From positions 1 to 9,388 of the forward strand of contig CABTWG010000050.1 of assembly GCA_902488455.1 (NCBI GenBank): a DNA stretch of 9,388 bases, in the 5' to 3' direction. Under the pieces are notes generated by a model that saw nothing but the letters and a program-made list of their open reading frames with translations, was not told where the DNA came from and did not search any database. The position numbers and the translations under genes were made by a program. The DNA is from an uncultured Peptoniphilus sp. GTDB lineage: Bacteria; Bacillota; Clostridia; Tissierellales; Peptoniphilaceae. Positions 1 to 7,104 of the stretch are shown piece after piece; within the stretch, counting starts at the first letter, position 1, and every line of letters begins with the position of its first letter.

Positions 1-4
1 ACAG

Positions 5-47
5 TCACCCTGAGCGAAAGAGCCGAAGGCTCTGTAGTCGAACGGGT
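5..47. repeat. Imperfect palindromic intergenic repeat, possibly dispersed
   Basis: The segment opens with CACCCTGAGCGAA and closes with TAGTCGAACGGGT, so ACCC (7-10) can pair with GGGT (44-47). Inside it is a tight hairpin, AGAGCC (19-24), loop GAA, GGCTCT (28-33). It is clearly richer in G+C than its surroundings and lies outside any gene. From memory, CCCTGAGCG...GTCGAAGGG palindromes recur between genes in many unrelated bacterial genomes; this copy has a C at 43 where I would expect an A. The element may continue left of position 1. Its function is unknown. Confidence 0.5.
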
Positions 48-68
48 ATAACCATGGTGAGGTCATAC
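46..68. repeat. Short inverted repeat beside the palindromic repeat
   Basis: GTATAACC (46-53) and GGTCATAC (61-68) form an 8-bp stem around a 7-nt loop. The single mismatch on the plus strand (A50/C64) becomes a G-U pair in a leftward transcript. It abuts the hairpin at 5-47 and also contains the 8-bp palindrome ACCATGGT (51-58). It may belong to the same repeat unit. It lies beyond the terminator of the leftward MATE gene, so it would be transcribed only by read-through. Confidence 0.3.
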
Positions 69-121
69 ACTGATAATTTCTATAGCGGAGCCTTCTAGCC
101 AAGCTCTATTAATCTTAAAAC

Positions 122-150
122 AAAAAAGCGATTAATTCCTTAATCGCTTT
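122..150 (-). terminator. Intrinsic terminator of the MATE transporter gene
   Basis: AAAGCGATTA (125-134) and TAATCGCTTT (141-150) form a perfect 10-bp stem around a 6-nt loop (135-140). Read leftward, the stem runs into a U-rich tail made from the A-run at 122-127 and the A-rich bases below it. It starts 27 nt after the stop codon of the leftward gene. The tail is much better in this direction than in the plus direction. Confidence 0.85.
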
Positions 151-177
151 CGTTATCCTTTATTTTTTTATTTAGTT

Positions 178-1554
178 CTATGCTAACTCAACCTTTTCTT
201 CTTTTGGGTTTAGTACTTCTCTCCACTTGCCTCTCTTGAAGTAGATATAGTTTGATATAAATGCAAATACCCAGGTGACTGGCCATGCCATAAATATTAT
301 TTCAACTTTGTAGACGATATTTAAGACTACATAGATCCAAATCATTCTTATTCCGCACATAAATACCAAAGATGTCATCATCGGTGGCAATGCGTATCCT
401 GCTCCTCTTACCACACCTCCAAAAATTTCTGATATTCCGAAGATGAAGTAAGTTGAGCAGAGGTATCTCATGTAAATTGCTCCATACTTTACAACTTCTG
501 GGTCTGTGTTAAAGAGTTTTACTAGATCTGTTGCAAATATAAATACTATGATGCTTGTGATTGCAGTTGTTATCAATGTAATGTTTATCGCCACTTTTGT
601 GCCTGCGATTACTCTTTCGTATTTTTTCGCTCCGATATTTTGTCCTGAAAATGTAGTTGCTGATGTTGTGATTGCTATGATTCCCATGAAGATGAAGTTG
701 TCAATCCTTCCTCCTGCTGAAAATGCTGCTATGATATCTGGGCCAAACTTATTTAATTTAGCTTGGATTAGCACGTTTGAAAATGATATTATTACTGATT
801 GAAGTCCTGCTGGAAGTCCTATGTTGAATATGTTTAAGAGTATGTCTTTTTCTAGTTTTAAATCAGATTTTTTAATTATTCCGACTTGTTCTGTTTTAAG
901 TAGTGAATATGTGACGAGGATGGATGCTACTACTTGTGCTATTAATGTTGCCCATCCTGCTCCTTTTACTCCCATTCTTAAGACCGCTACAAATAATAGG
1001 TCTAGCACTATATTTGTTATAGCTGCTACGATTAAAAAGTTAAATGGGCGCTTTGAGTCTCCCATGGACCTTAGGATTCCCGATCCCATATTGTATACGA
1101 GTAGTGGTATTATTCCAAAGAAGAAGATCCTTAAATAGTTGTTTGCATCTTCGAAGATTTCCGTTGGTGTGTGGGTTACTCTTAGCATCCAGGGTGAAAG
1201 TACATATCCCACTACAGTTAAAATCAGTCCACCAAATATTGAAACTGCATATGCATTTACGATTGATTTTTTAAGTTTTGATCTGTCACCGCTTCCATAG
1301 GTCTGGCTTATGACTACTGACGCTCCTGTTGCGAGACCAAAAAAAAGACCCAGTAGAAGTGAACTTACTTGTGCCGTGCTTCCTACTGCTGCCATTGGAT
1401 TCTTACCTGCGTACTTACCTACTATGATAAGGTCCGCCGTATTATATAGTTGTTGCAAAAAGTTCGAAAGTAGAAGTGGTATCGTAAAATATATGAGCCC
1501 TTTCATAATCGAACCTTCCGTTAGATTTATATTCCTCTGCCTTTTTATAATCAT
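178..1554 (-). CDS. MATE-family multidrug/Na+ (or H+) efflux transporter
   Basis: This 458-residue, strongly hydrophobic protein should be a 12-helix inner-membrane antiporter that exports cationic drugs or metabolites using an ion gradient. The N-terminus is typical of the clostridial MATE group: LTEG near residue 11, then IPLLLSNFLQQLYNTADLII (25-44) with an acidic residue, Asp41, in the first helix. The length is normal for the family. The start at 1554 is chosen because GGAG lies 7 nt upstream (1562-1565 on the minus strand); the alternative Met17 (1506) has only a weak site. It is transcribed alone, divergently from the ABC importer operon, and ends at the hairpin at 122-150. Family membership is firm. 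The substrate and coupling ion cannot be read from the sequence. Confidence 0.93.
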   Translation of the reverse strand: MIIKRQRNINLTEGSIMKGLIYFTIPLLLSNFLQQLYNTADLIIVGKYAGKNPMAAVGSTAQVSSLLLGLFFGLATGASVVISQTYGSGDRSKLKKSIVNAYAVSIFGGLILTVVGYVLSPWMLRVTHTPTEIFEDANNYLRIFFFGIIPLLVYNMGSGILRSMGDSKRPFNFLIVAAITNIVLDLLFVAVLRMGVKGAGWATLIAQVVASILVTYSLLKTEQVGIIKKSDLKLEKDILLNIFNIGLPAGLQSVIISFSNVLIQAKLNKFGPDIIAAFSAGGRIDNFIFMGIIAITTSATTFSGQNIGAKKYERVIAGTKVAINITLITTAITSIIVFIFATDLVKLFNTDPEVVKYGAIYMRYLCSTYFIFGISEIFGGVVRGAGYALPPMMTSLVFMCGIRMIWIYVVLNIVYKVEIIFMAWPVTWVFAFISNYIYFKRGKWREVLNPKEEKVELA

Positions 1555-1573
1555 TTAATCACTCCATCTAGGT

Positions 1574-1602
1574 ATTATAACAATTAATTGTGTGCATTTA
1601 AA
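1574..1602 (-). promoter_or_regulatory. Extended -10 promoter for the MATE gene
   Basis: On the minus strand TGTTATAAT (1582 down to 1574) is an extended -10 with a perfect TATAAT hexamer. A weak -35, TTTAAA (1602-1597), lies 17 bp upstream. The predicted transcript start near 1567 would leave a leader of only about 13 nt that begins at the ribosome binding site. No transcript data support the start; it is placed by spacing alone. Confidence 0.6.
1581..1590. promoter_or_regulatory. Palindrome CAATTAATTG in the MATE promoter spacer, possible operator
   Basis: A perfect 10-bp palindrome lies between the -35 and -10 of the leftward promoter and overlaps the extended -10 TG. That position would suit a repressor site. 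The AT-rich composition makes a chance occurrence quite possible, and no matching regulator gene is adjacent. Confidence 0.3.
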
Positions 1603-1646
1603 GGTGTTATAGAAACAATAATAGTAATTTTTAAATTAACTTAATA

Positions 1647-1715
1647 ATTTTTTATCAAATGTTTGATTTGTTATTATTCAAATGGTATAATATCTTTGTT
1701 TGTTTGATAAAAAAT
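1647..1715. repeat. 13-bp perfect inverted repeat bracketing the importer promoter
   Basis: ATTTTTTATCAAA (1647-1659) is exactly complementary to TTTGATAAAAAAT (1703-1715). The arms sit just upstream of the -35 and just downstream of the predicted transcript start. Related short words recur inside: ATCAAA-TG-TTTGAT is a palindrome at 1654-1667 overlapping the -35, TCAAATG occurs at 1655 and 1678, and GTTTGAT occurs at 1661 and 1702 (41 bp apart, close to four helical turns). This layout suggests multiple operator half-sites for a regulator of the importer. The A/T runs weaken the statistical case. Confidence 0.5.
1663..1691 (+). promoter_or_regulatory. Sigma-A-type promoter of the ABC importer operon
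   Basis: The -35 TTGATT (1663-1668) is separated by 17 bp from a perfect -10 TATAAT (1686-1691), which is preceded by TGG to make an extended -10. The predicted transcript start is near 1698, giving a leader of about 50 nt. The first bases of that leader (TTGTTTGTTT, 1696-1705) can pair weakly with AAACAAAACAA (1716-1726). The GGAGG ribosome binding site is at 1738-1742. This is the best promoter in the window. Confidence 0.8.
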
Positions 1716-1746
1716 AAACAAAACAATATTAATCATCGGAGGTATT

Positions 1747-3414
1747 ATGAACAAAAAAATTATTTCTATTTTTTTAGCTGCAATGTTACTTTTAACAGCT
1801 TGTGGCAAAAATGACAATGGTAAAATAGAAGAGAAAACTAATAATTCTCAAATGACCAAGTCAGAAGAACAAACTGATTACAAAAGCCCTAATGGCAACA
1901 CAATGGTACTTACTCTATTCCAAAATCCTAAGACTTTGGATATTCAAAAAACAAATGCGGACTATTTTATTCCTCTTCAAATCTACAACAGATTAGTGGA
2001 TGTTAAGGTTAATGATTACGGAAGTAATGAAATTGTTCCAAGTCTTGCAGAAAAATGGGAAATATCAGAAGATGGAAAAACTTACACTTTCTATTTAAGA
2101 AAGGGAGTTAAGTTCCACAATGGTGAAGAGCTTAAGGCAGATGACGTTCTATTCACTATAGAAAAAATGATGGATCCTAAGGAAGCTGCAGTAAATACTT
2201 ATCAATTCGAAAAAATAGAAGGAGCTTTAGATAAATTAGAAGGAAAAGCTACTTCTGTTAGTGGTGTTAAAGTTATAGATGACTATACAGTTTCTATTAC
2301 ATTAGAAAAACCATTCCCACCATTTTTAGCAAGTTTAACAGGAGCTCCTGCTTCTATTTATAATAGAAAAGCTGTTGAAGAAGGCAAGGATACATTCGGT
2401 TTCGATCCTGAATATACTGTAGGAACAGGATATATGAAATTTAAGGATTGGGCTCAAGATAAAGAAATAAATCTTGTTAGAAACGATGACTACTTCGAAG
2501 AAAAGGCAAATATTGATGGAGTAAGATATCTTATGAATATAGATTCTTCTACATCAAAGATGATGCTTGAAAATGGGGAACTAGATTTTAGAAATATTTC
2601 TGCTACTGAACTTGAATCTTATAAAGAAAATCCTATCTTCAAAGATAATATTGTTGATTCTCAAAGAGCTGGAATGGATTATATCTCATTTAATCAAAAT
2701 GACCCTAACATGGCCAAAGTAGAAGTTAGAAAAGCTGTTTCTATGGCTATAGATAGAGATCTAATCAATAAAACATTCTACAATGGAGAAGGTACTATAG
2801 TAAATGGCGTGCTACCTCCAGGAATTCCAGGATATGAAGTTGAGCAAGAAAAAATTGAATACAATCCAGAAAAAGCAAAGGAATTATTAAAGGAAGCTGG
2901 ATTAGATCAAGGTCTTACACTTATCTCTCTACAAAATGCAACCTATGAAGAAGATCAAGCAAAGAATGAAATGATTCAAGCAATGCTTAAAGAAATTGGA
3001 ATTGATTTACAAATAAAGACTGTGGACGCTACAAGCTACTATGACATTCTAACTAAAGGAGAAGGTTACTCAATGAGTATTCAGCCTGTTACTGCGGACG
3101 TTCCAGATCCTGATGATTTCTACCTAGAATTTACCATTGAAGCTGGTGAATCAAACGGATTAAAGGTAAAAGATAAAGCTTTAAGTGATGAAATTAACAA
3201 AGCTAGATTTATTGTAGATCCTGAAGAAAGAATCAAAGCTCTTACAAGCTTAGATAAAAAGATTGTAGGTGAACAAGCTCTTTACCTACCACTTGTTTCT
3301 GATTTAAATCATTTTGCTAAAAGTCCTAGACTTGAAGATTTTAAATTATCATGGCAAGGTTGGGTTTGTGGATCAACTCACGATGTAAAAATAAATCCAA
3401 ATTATAATAAATAA
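1747..3414 (+). CDS. ABC importer substrate-binding lipoprotein, family 5 (peptide/nickel type)
   Basis: This 555-residue exported lipoprotein should capture substrate outside the membrane for the permeases encoded next. A signal peptide with a basic start and hydrophobic core ends in the lipobox LTAC, with Cys19 as the lipid-modified residue, followed by a charged, Asn-rich linker to about residue 50. The family 5 (SBP_bac_5) signature is present: PSLAEKWEISEDGKTYTFYL at 98-117 followed by RKGVKFHNGE, then VGTGYMKFKDW at 225-235 and an AVSMAIDRDLI segment in the second lobe. Length is normal for oligopeptide, dipeptide or nickel-binding members. GGAGG ends 4 nt before the ATG. Substrate is uncertain: the full-sized protein and the OppD-like ATPase favour peptides, but nickel or metallophore uptake cannot be excluded. 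A hairpin follows the gene, so it is probably the most expressed member of the operon. Confidence 0.93.
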   Translation: MNKKIISIFLAAMLLLTACGKNDNGKIEEKTNNSQMTKSEEQTDYKSPNGNTMVLTLFQNPKTLDIQKTNADYFIPLQIYNRLVDVKVNDYGSNEIVPSLAEKWEISEDGKTYTFYLRKGVKFHNGEELKADDVLFTIEKMMDPKEAAVNTYQFEKIEGALDKLEGKATSVSGVKVIDDYTVSITLEKPFPPFLASLTGAPASIYNRKAVEEGKDTFGFDPEYTVGTGYMKFKDWAQDKEINLVRNDDYFEEKANIDGVRYLMNIDSSTSKMMLENGELDFRNISATELESYKENPIFKDNIVDSQRAGMDYISFNQNDPNMAKVEVRKAVSMAIDRDLINKTFYNGEGTIVNGVLPPGIPGYEVEQEKIEYNPEKAKELLKEAGLDQGLTLISLQNATYEEDQAKNEMIQAMLKEIGIDLQIKTVDATSYYDILTKGEGYSMSIQPVTADVPDPDDFYLEFTIEAGESNGLKVKDKALSDEINKARFIVDPEERIKALTSLDKKIVGEQALYLPLVSDLNHFAKSPRLEDFKLSWQGWVCGSTHDVKINPNYNK

Positions 3415-3427
3415 ATTTTAAGAAGAG

Positions 3428-3459
3428 CTCTACATTTTTAATGTAGAGTATCTTTTTTT
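3428..3459 (+). terminator. Intra-operon terminator/attenuator hairpin
   Basis: CTCTACATT (3428-3436), loop TTT, AATGTAGAG (3440-3448) form a perfect 9-bp stem followed closely by a run of seven T (3453-3459). Only 17 nt separate the T run from the next start codon, leaving no room for a promoter. The permease and ATPase genes must therefore be read by partial read-through or stabilised by processing. This arrangement is common after binding-protein genes and raises the ratio of binding protein to membrane complex. Confidence 0.8.
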
Positions 3460-3476
3460 ACATAGGAAGGATTGTT

Positions 3477-4397
3477 ATGCTAAATTATTTTTTTAAAAGA
3501 ATTTTTCAATCTATTATAGTAGTTATCCTTATTATCATTACTACATTCGTACTTATGAATGTTATACCAGGAAACGCTGCAACTGCTATGATGGGTGAAA
3601 AAACCAATATTCATATTCAGGAAAGAGTTGTTAAAGAATTAGGACTTGATAAACCAGTTAAAGAAAGATTTGTAGATTATATAAAAGATATATCTAAAGG
3701 TGATCTTGGAAAATCAATAGTAATGAAAAGGCCTGTTAAGGATATGATTTTTGAAGTTTTCCCAAATACTTTAAAACTTACTGCAACTTCCCTTGTATTT
3801 GCCTGGAGTTTTGGAATACTTTCTGGATTAGTCTCTGCAATGTATCATAATAAGTTTTTAGATAAAATGTTTTCGACTGTTTCTATATTAGGGATTTCTG
3901 CTCCAACATTTTTTATAGCTATTGTACTTCAATATATCTTTGCATTTAAACTAAAATTATTCCCGATATCTGGATTTGGAAACTTTAAACAACTTGTCCT
4001 TCCTTCAATAGTTTTAGGTTGGGCAATGGCAGGTGAAATATCTAGACTATTAAGAGCAAACCTTCTAGAAAATATGGAAAGTGATTTTCTAGATTTGGCT
4101 AGAATAAAAGGTAGAAAAGATTGGGCAATTCTAATCTTTCATACCCTCAAAATTAGTATGCTTCCTGTGCTTACAATAATGATACTACAACTTGCATCTC
4201 TTTTAGGTGGAGCAATGATAACAGAAAGTATTTTTGGAATTCCTGGAATAGGCACACTTTCTATCTCTGCTTTAAATAATAGAGATTTACCTGTCATTCA
4301 AGCGACGGTGCTTCTCGGTTCCTTTTTAATTATTCTTGGAAATCTAGTTTCTGATGTCCTATACTTTTTGATTGATCCAAGGATTAGATTGAGGTAG
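3477..4397 (+). CDS. ABC importer permease, OppB/DppB type
   Basis: A 306-residue integral membrane subunit of the importer, BPD_transp_1 family. The first helix (about 9-30) leads into the conserved IPG (30-32). A periplasmic-side segment with LGLDKP follows, then about five more helices. The cytoplasmic EAA loop that docks on an ATPase lies at about 203-222 (DFLDLARIKGRKDW). FPISG (162-166), ITESIFGIPGIG (248-259) and the terminal DPRIRL are standard for OppB/DppB proteins, and the length is typical. AAGG, 6 nt before the ATG, is the ribosome binding site. It is first of four tightly packed genes, three bases ahead of the next one. Confidence 0.93.
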   Translation: MLNYFFKRIFQSIIVVILIIITTFVLMNVIPGNAATAMMGEKTNIHIQERVVKELGLDKPVKERFVDYIKDISKGDLGKSIVMKRPVKDMIFEVFPNTLKLTATSLVFAWSFGILSGLVSAMYHNKFLDKMFSTVSILGISAPTFFIAIVLQYIFAFKLKLFPISGFGNFKQLVLPSIVLGWAMAGEISRLLRANLLENMESDFLDLARIKGRKDWAILIFHTLKISMLPVLTIMILQLASLLGGAMITESIFGIPGIGTLSISALNNRDLPVIQATVLLGSFLIILGNLVSDVLYFLIDPRIRLR

Positions 4398-4400
4398 AAT

Positions 4401-5234
4401 ATGAAAAATTTTATTAACTATTTAAAGAAAAATCCAATAGTCGCCCTTTCTTTAATCTTTATAATAATATGCTTTATTTGTGCAATTTTTGCTCCAATAG
4501 TTGCTCCTTATAATTATGATGAGACAGATTTTAGCTCCCCTTTAAGCCCTCCATCCTTAAAAAATATTTTTGGGACAGATCAACTTAGTAGAGACATATT
4601 TAGCAGAATGATATTTGCTCTTAGAATTTCTCTATTTGTAGGGATTGTTCCAACCACTATAAATCTATTCATCGGAGCAATAATTGGAACAGTTTCTGGT
4701 TTGTCAAATAAACGAGTAGATAATATTCTTATGAGATTTACAGATTTAGGACTATCATTTCCATTTATGATTTTGGCAATGGCAATAATCTATAATCTTG
4801 GTTCAAGTATGAAGAGTATGATTCTTGCACTTGTTGTCTTTGGTTGGACATCAACTGCAAGAATAATTAGAGCTCAGACAAAATATATTAAAAATAATCC
4901 ATACATCGATGCAGCAAGAATTATGGAAGTATCTACTTTTAGAATGATATTTAAGCATATTCTTCCAAATATGAAATCCACATTATTTGTTCTATATACA
5001 ATGTCTATTCCTCAAACAATTCTAGCAGAGGCTGGGCTTAGCTTCTTAGGATTTGGAGCACAACCACCTCTTACTAGCCTAGGAGTAATGGTTTCTAGCG
5101 GAAGAACATTTTTATTTGAAGCTCCATGGCTTTCAATTGCTCCTGGAGTATTTATAATGCTCATATCTCTTAGTTTTAACTTTTTAGGAGATGGACTTAG
5201 AGATTTCTATGGACTTGGAGGTACAGAATTATAA
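4401..5234 (+). CDS. ABC importer permease, OppC/DppC type
   Basis: A 277-residue membrane subunit that pairs with the preceding permease. An N-terminal helix (about 13-35) precedes the OppC_N-type segment and the conserved NIFGTDQLSRDIFSRM (55-70; the usual Gly before RD is Ser here). The EAA loop is at about 168-189 (YIDAARIMEVSTFRMIFKH). AEAGLSFLGFGAQPPLTSLG (209-228) and NFLGDGLRD (260-268) are classic C-terminal motifs of OppC/DppC. It starts 3 nt after the previous gene, with GAGG (4391-4394) inside the end of that gene. Its stop overlaps the next start as TAATG, so translation is probably coupled. Confidence 0.93.
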   Translation: MKNFINYLKKNPIVALSLIFIIICFICAIFAPIVAPYNYDETDFSSPLSPPSLKNIFGTDQLSRDIFSRMIFALRISLFVGIVPTTINLFIGAIIGTVSGLSNKRVDNILMRFTDLGLSFPFMILAMAIIYNLGSSMKSMILALVVFGWTSTARIIRAQTKYIKNNPYIDAARIMEVSTFRMIFKHILPNMKSTLFVLYTMSIPQTILAEAGLSFLGFGAQPPLTSLGVMVSSGRTFLFEAPWLSIAPGVFIMLISLSFNFLGDGLRDFYGLGGTEL

Positions 5235-6190
5235 TGGAAAATTTACTTGAAGTTTCAAATTTGACAATCGGAATAAAAAAAGGAAAAAAATCTTTAAAAT
5301 TAGTTGAAGATGTTTCCTTTTCTATAAAAAAAGGTGAAGTGCTTGGAATTGTTGGTGAATCTGGATGCGGTAAATCTCTAACATGCAAAGCAATACCAAA
5401 CCTTTTACCTAATGGAGTGAGTATTTTATCCGGAAGTATTCTATTTAATGGAGAACAAATAAATGAGAAATCATTTAATATAGAAAAGATAAGAGGTCAA
5501 AATATCAGTATGATATTCCAAGAGCCCACAAAAACTCTTCATCCTCTTAAAACTATAGGAAGCCAAGTAGAAGAAGTTCTTAAAATACACACAAATTTAA
5601 ATAAAAAAGAAAGAAAAGAAAAAGTAATAGAGCTTTTGGAATCAGTTGGTATAGATCATGCCAGCTCAAGAGTAAAACAATATCCTTTCCAACTATCAGG
5701 AGGTTTGTGTCAAAGAGTTGTAATAGCAATAGCAATAGCACTTAATCCAGATCTAATAATAGCCGATGAACCTACAACCGCACTAGATGTGTCAGTTCAA
5801 AAGAAAATTCTTGAACTTTTAAAAGAGTTAAATAAAAAAATGAACTGTTCAATAATAATAGTATCCCACGATATAGGCGTAGTCAAAGAAATAGCTGATC
5901 GAGTGGCAATAATGTATTGTGGACAGATTGTAGAAGAGTCTAGTTTAGAAGAAATATTTAATCATCCACTACATCCATATAACAAATCTCTTATGAACTG
6001 TATCCCAACAATATCTATGGATAAGACTCTAGTACCAATAAAAGGAAGCGTACCAAATCCAAAAGATTATTCCAATCTTTGCAGGTTTTACGATAGATGT
6101 GAAGAATCTATAGAAAAATGTAAGTATAAAAACCCAGACATGATTAAAGAAGGAGAAAGCTATGTCAGATGCATTAAGTATGAAAAATAA
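5234..6190 (+). CDS. ABC importer ATPase, OppD/DppD type with C-terminal Cys cluster
   Basis: A 318-residue cytoplasmic ATPase that powers the importer. Walker A GESGCGKSL is at 41-49, the Q-loop FQEP at 95-98, the signature LSGGLCQR at 154-161 (commonly LSGGMRQR), Walker B LIIADEP at 174-180 and the switch His at 212. The oligopeptide/dipeptide C-terminal region starts near HPLHPYNKSL (244-253). It ends with Cys283-x5-Cys289-x6-Cys296-x16-Cys313, the spacing known to hold a [4Fe-4S] cluster in OppD/DppD proteins. The ATG overlaps the preceding stop by 1 nt; GGAGG (5217-5221) is rather far, 12 nt upstream, so coupling to upstream translation may matter. The ATP-binding residues are intact. 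Confidence 0.94.
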   Translation: MENLLEVSNLTIGIKKGKKSLKLVEDVSFSIKKGEVLGIVGESGCGKSLTCKAIPNLLPNGVSILSGSILFNGEQINEKSFNIEKIRGQNISMIFQEPTKTLHPLKTIGSQVEEVLKIHTNLNKKERKEKVIELLESVGIDHASSRVKQYPFQLSGGLCQRVVIAIAIALNPDLIIADEPTTALDVSVQKKILELLKELNKKMNCSIIIVSHDIGVVKEIADRVAIMYCGQIVEESSLEEIFNHPLHPYNKSLMNCIPTISMDKTLVPIKGSVPNPKDYSNLCRFYDRCEESIEKCKYKNPDMIKEGESYVRCIKYEK

Positions 6191-6944
6191 TATAATAACG
6201 CTAAAAGATGCAGAGCTAAGCTTTAAACTAAATAGAGATAAAAGTATAAAGGTGCTTGATAAATTAAATTTAGAAATAGAAAGTGGAAAAGTCTTAGGTC
6301 TAGTTGGAGAATCTGGGTGCGGAAAGACTACAGTCAGTAGAGTCTTATTGGGACTTGAAAATTTATCAAGCGGAACCTATACTTTCCTAAATAGAGAAAT
6401 AAAAAGCAAATCTGACTTAAGTTTTGTAAGACAAAATATGCAATTGGTTTTCCAAGATCCATTTCTATCTATAGATCCAACAATGAAGATGAAAGATGTA
6501 CTTGAAGAACCTATGCTTGGACTTAGAAAAGAATGGGATAAGAAAACTAGAGATGAAAAAATATTTAAACTAATTAACTTAGTAGGACTAGATGAATCTT
6601 ACCTAAATTATAAATCAAAAGAAATGTCTGGCGGACAGAGACAGAGAATTGGAATAGCAAGAGCACTTATAACAGAGCCAAAAGTTCTATTATGTGACGA
6701 ATGTGTATCTGCGCTTGATATTTCTATACAAGCTCAAATACTAAATCTATTAATAAAAATTAAAAATGAACTCAATGTAACTATAGTATTTATATCTCAT
6801 GACATTGCAGTAGTTAAATATATCGCAGATGAAATAGCCGTTATGAAAGATGGCAAGATTTGTGAAAAGAAAAATAGTAAGGAATTATTTAAAAACCCAG
6901 AAAATGATTATACTAAATACTTATTAGAATCTGCCCTATTATAA
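6162..6944 (+). CDS. ABC importer ATPase, OppF/NikE type, short form
   Basis: The second ATPase of the importer, 260 residues. Walker A GESGCGKTT is at 49-57, the Q-loop FQDP at 97-100, the signature MSGGQRQR at 155-162, Walker B VLLCDE at 175-180 followed by CVSALD (Cys in place of the usual Pro), and the switch His at 213. It ends soon after the nucleotide-binding domain, so it lacks the C-terminal peptide-transporter extension and Cys cluster of its partner. This size is closer to NikE than to a full OppF of about 320 residues. The start is set by AGGAG (6151-6155), 6 nt upstream. The gene overlaps the previous one by 29 nt in another frame. Met7 (6180) has no ribosome binding site. Confidence 0.92.
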   Translation: MSDALSMKNNIITLKDAELSFKLNRDKSIKVLDKLNLEIESGKVLGLVGESGCGKTTVSRVLLGLENLSSGTYTFLNREIKSKSDLSFVRQNMQLVFQDPFLSIDPTMKMKDVLEEPMLGLRKEWDKKTRDEKIFKLINLVGLDESYLNYKSKEMSGGQRQRIGIARALITEPKVLLCDECVSALDISIQAQILNLLIKIKNELNVTIVFISHDIAVVKYIADEIAVMKDGKICEKKNSKELFKNPENDYTKYLLESALL

Positions 6945-7104
6945 ATTATAAATACTCATATATTAACGACATTTAAAAATAATTACAAATAAAAACTTTA
7001 ATTTACCTAAAGAATCTTAATCTATACTAATTTATGCAAAATTTTAACGATAATATTGTAATTGGAAAAAATATATCATAAAATAGATTTGGAGGTTTTT
7101 AAAT

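Noticed and set aside
1504..1506. Alternative start at Met17 of the MATE gene
   Set aside because: The site before it is weak, whereas GGAG lies at good distance from 1554 and the N-terminal LTEG segment is typical of the family.
506..1558. Several rightward open frames (506-802, 821-1138, 1044-1274, 1310-1558)
   Set aside because: They lie antisense to the well-supported MATE gene, have no ribosome binding sites or recognisable domains, and are translation shadows of its hydrophobic codons.
1698..1746. Riboswitch in the leader of the importer operon
   Set aside because: The leader is only about 50 nt and almost all A/T, with at most one weak A-U stem, too small for a known riboswitch class.
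5197..5388. Leftward 63-residue open frame
   Set aside because: It lies antisense to the permease-ATPase junction and Walker A region of the importer operon, with no family resemblance.
6945..7104. Short AT-rich inverted repeats (for example AAAATTTT at 7038-7045 and TTAT/ATAA around it) as a LysR operator
   Set aside because: The outer and inner symmetries are not concentric, the words are very short, and the region is so AT-rich that such matches are expected by chance.
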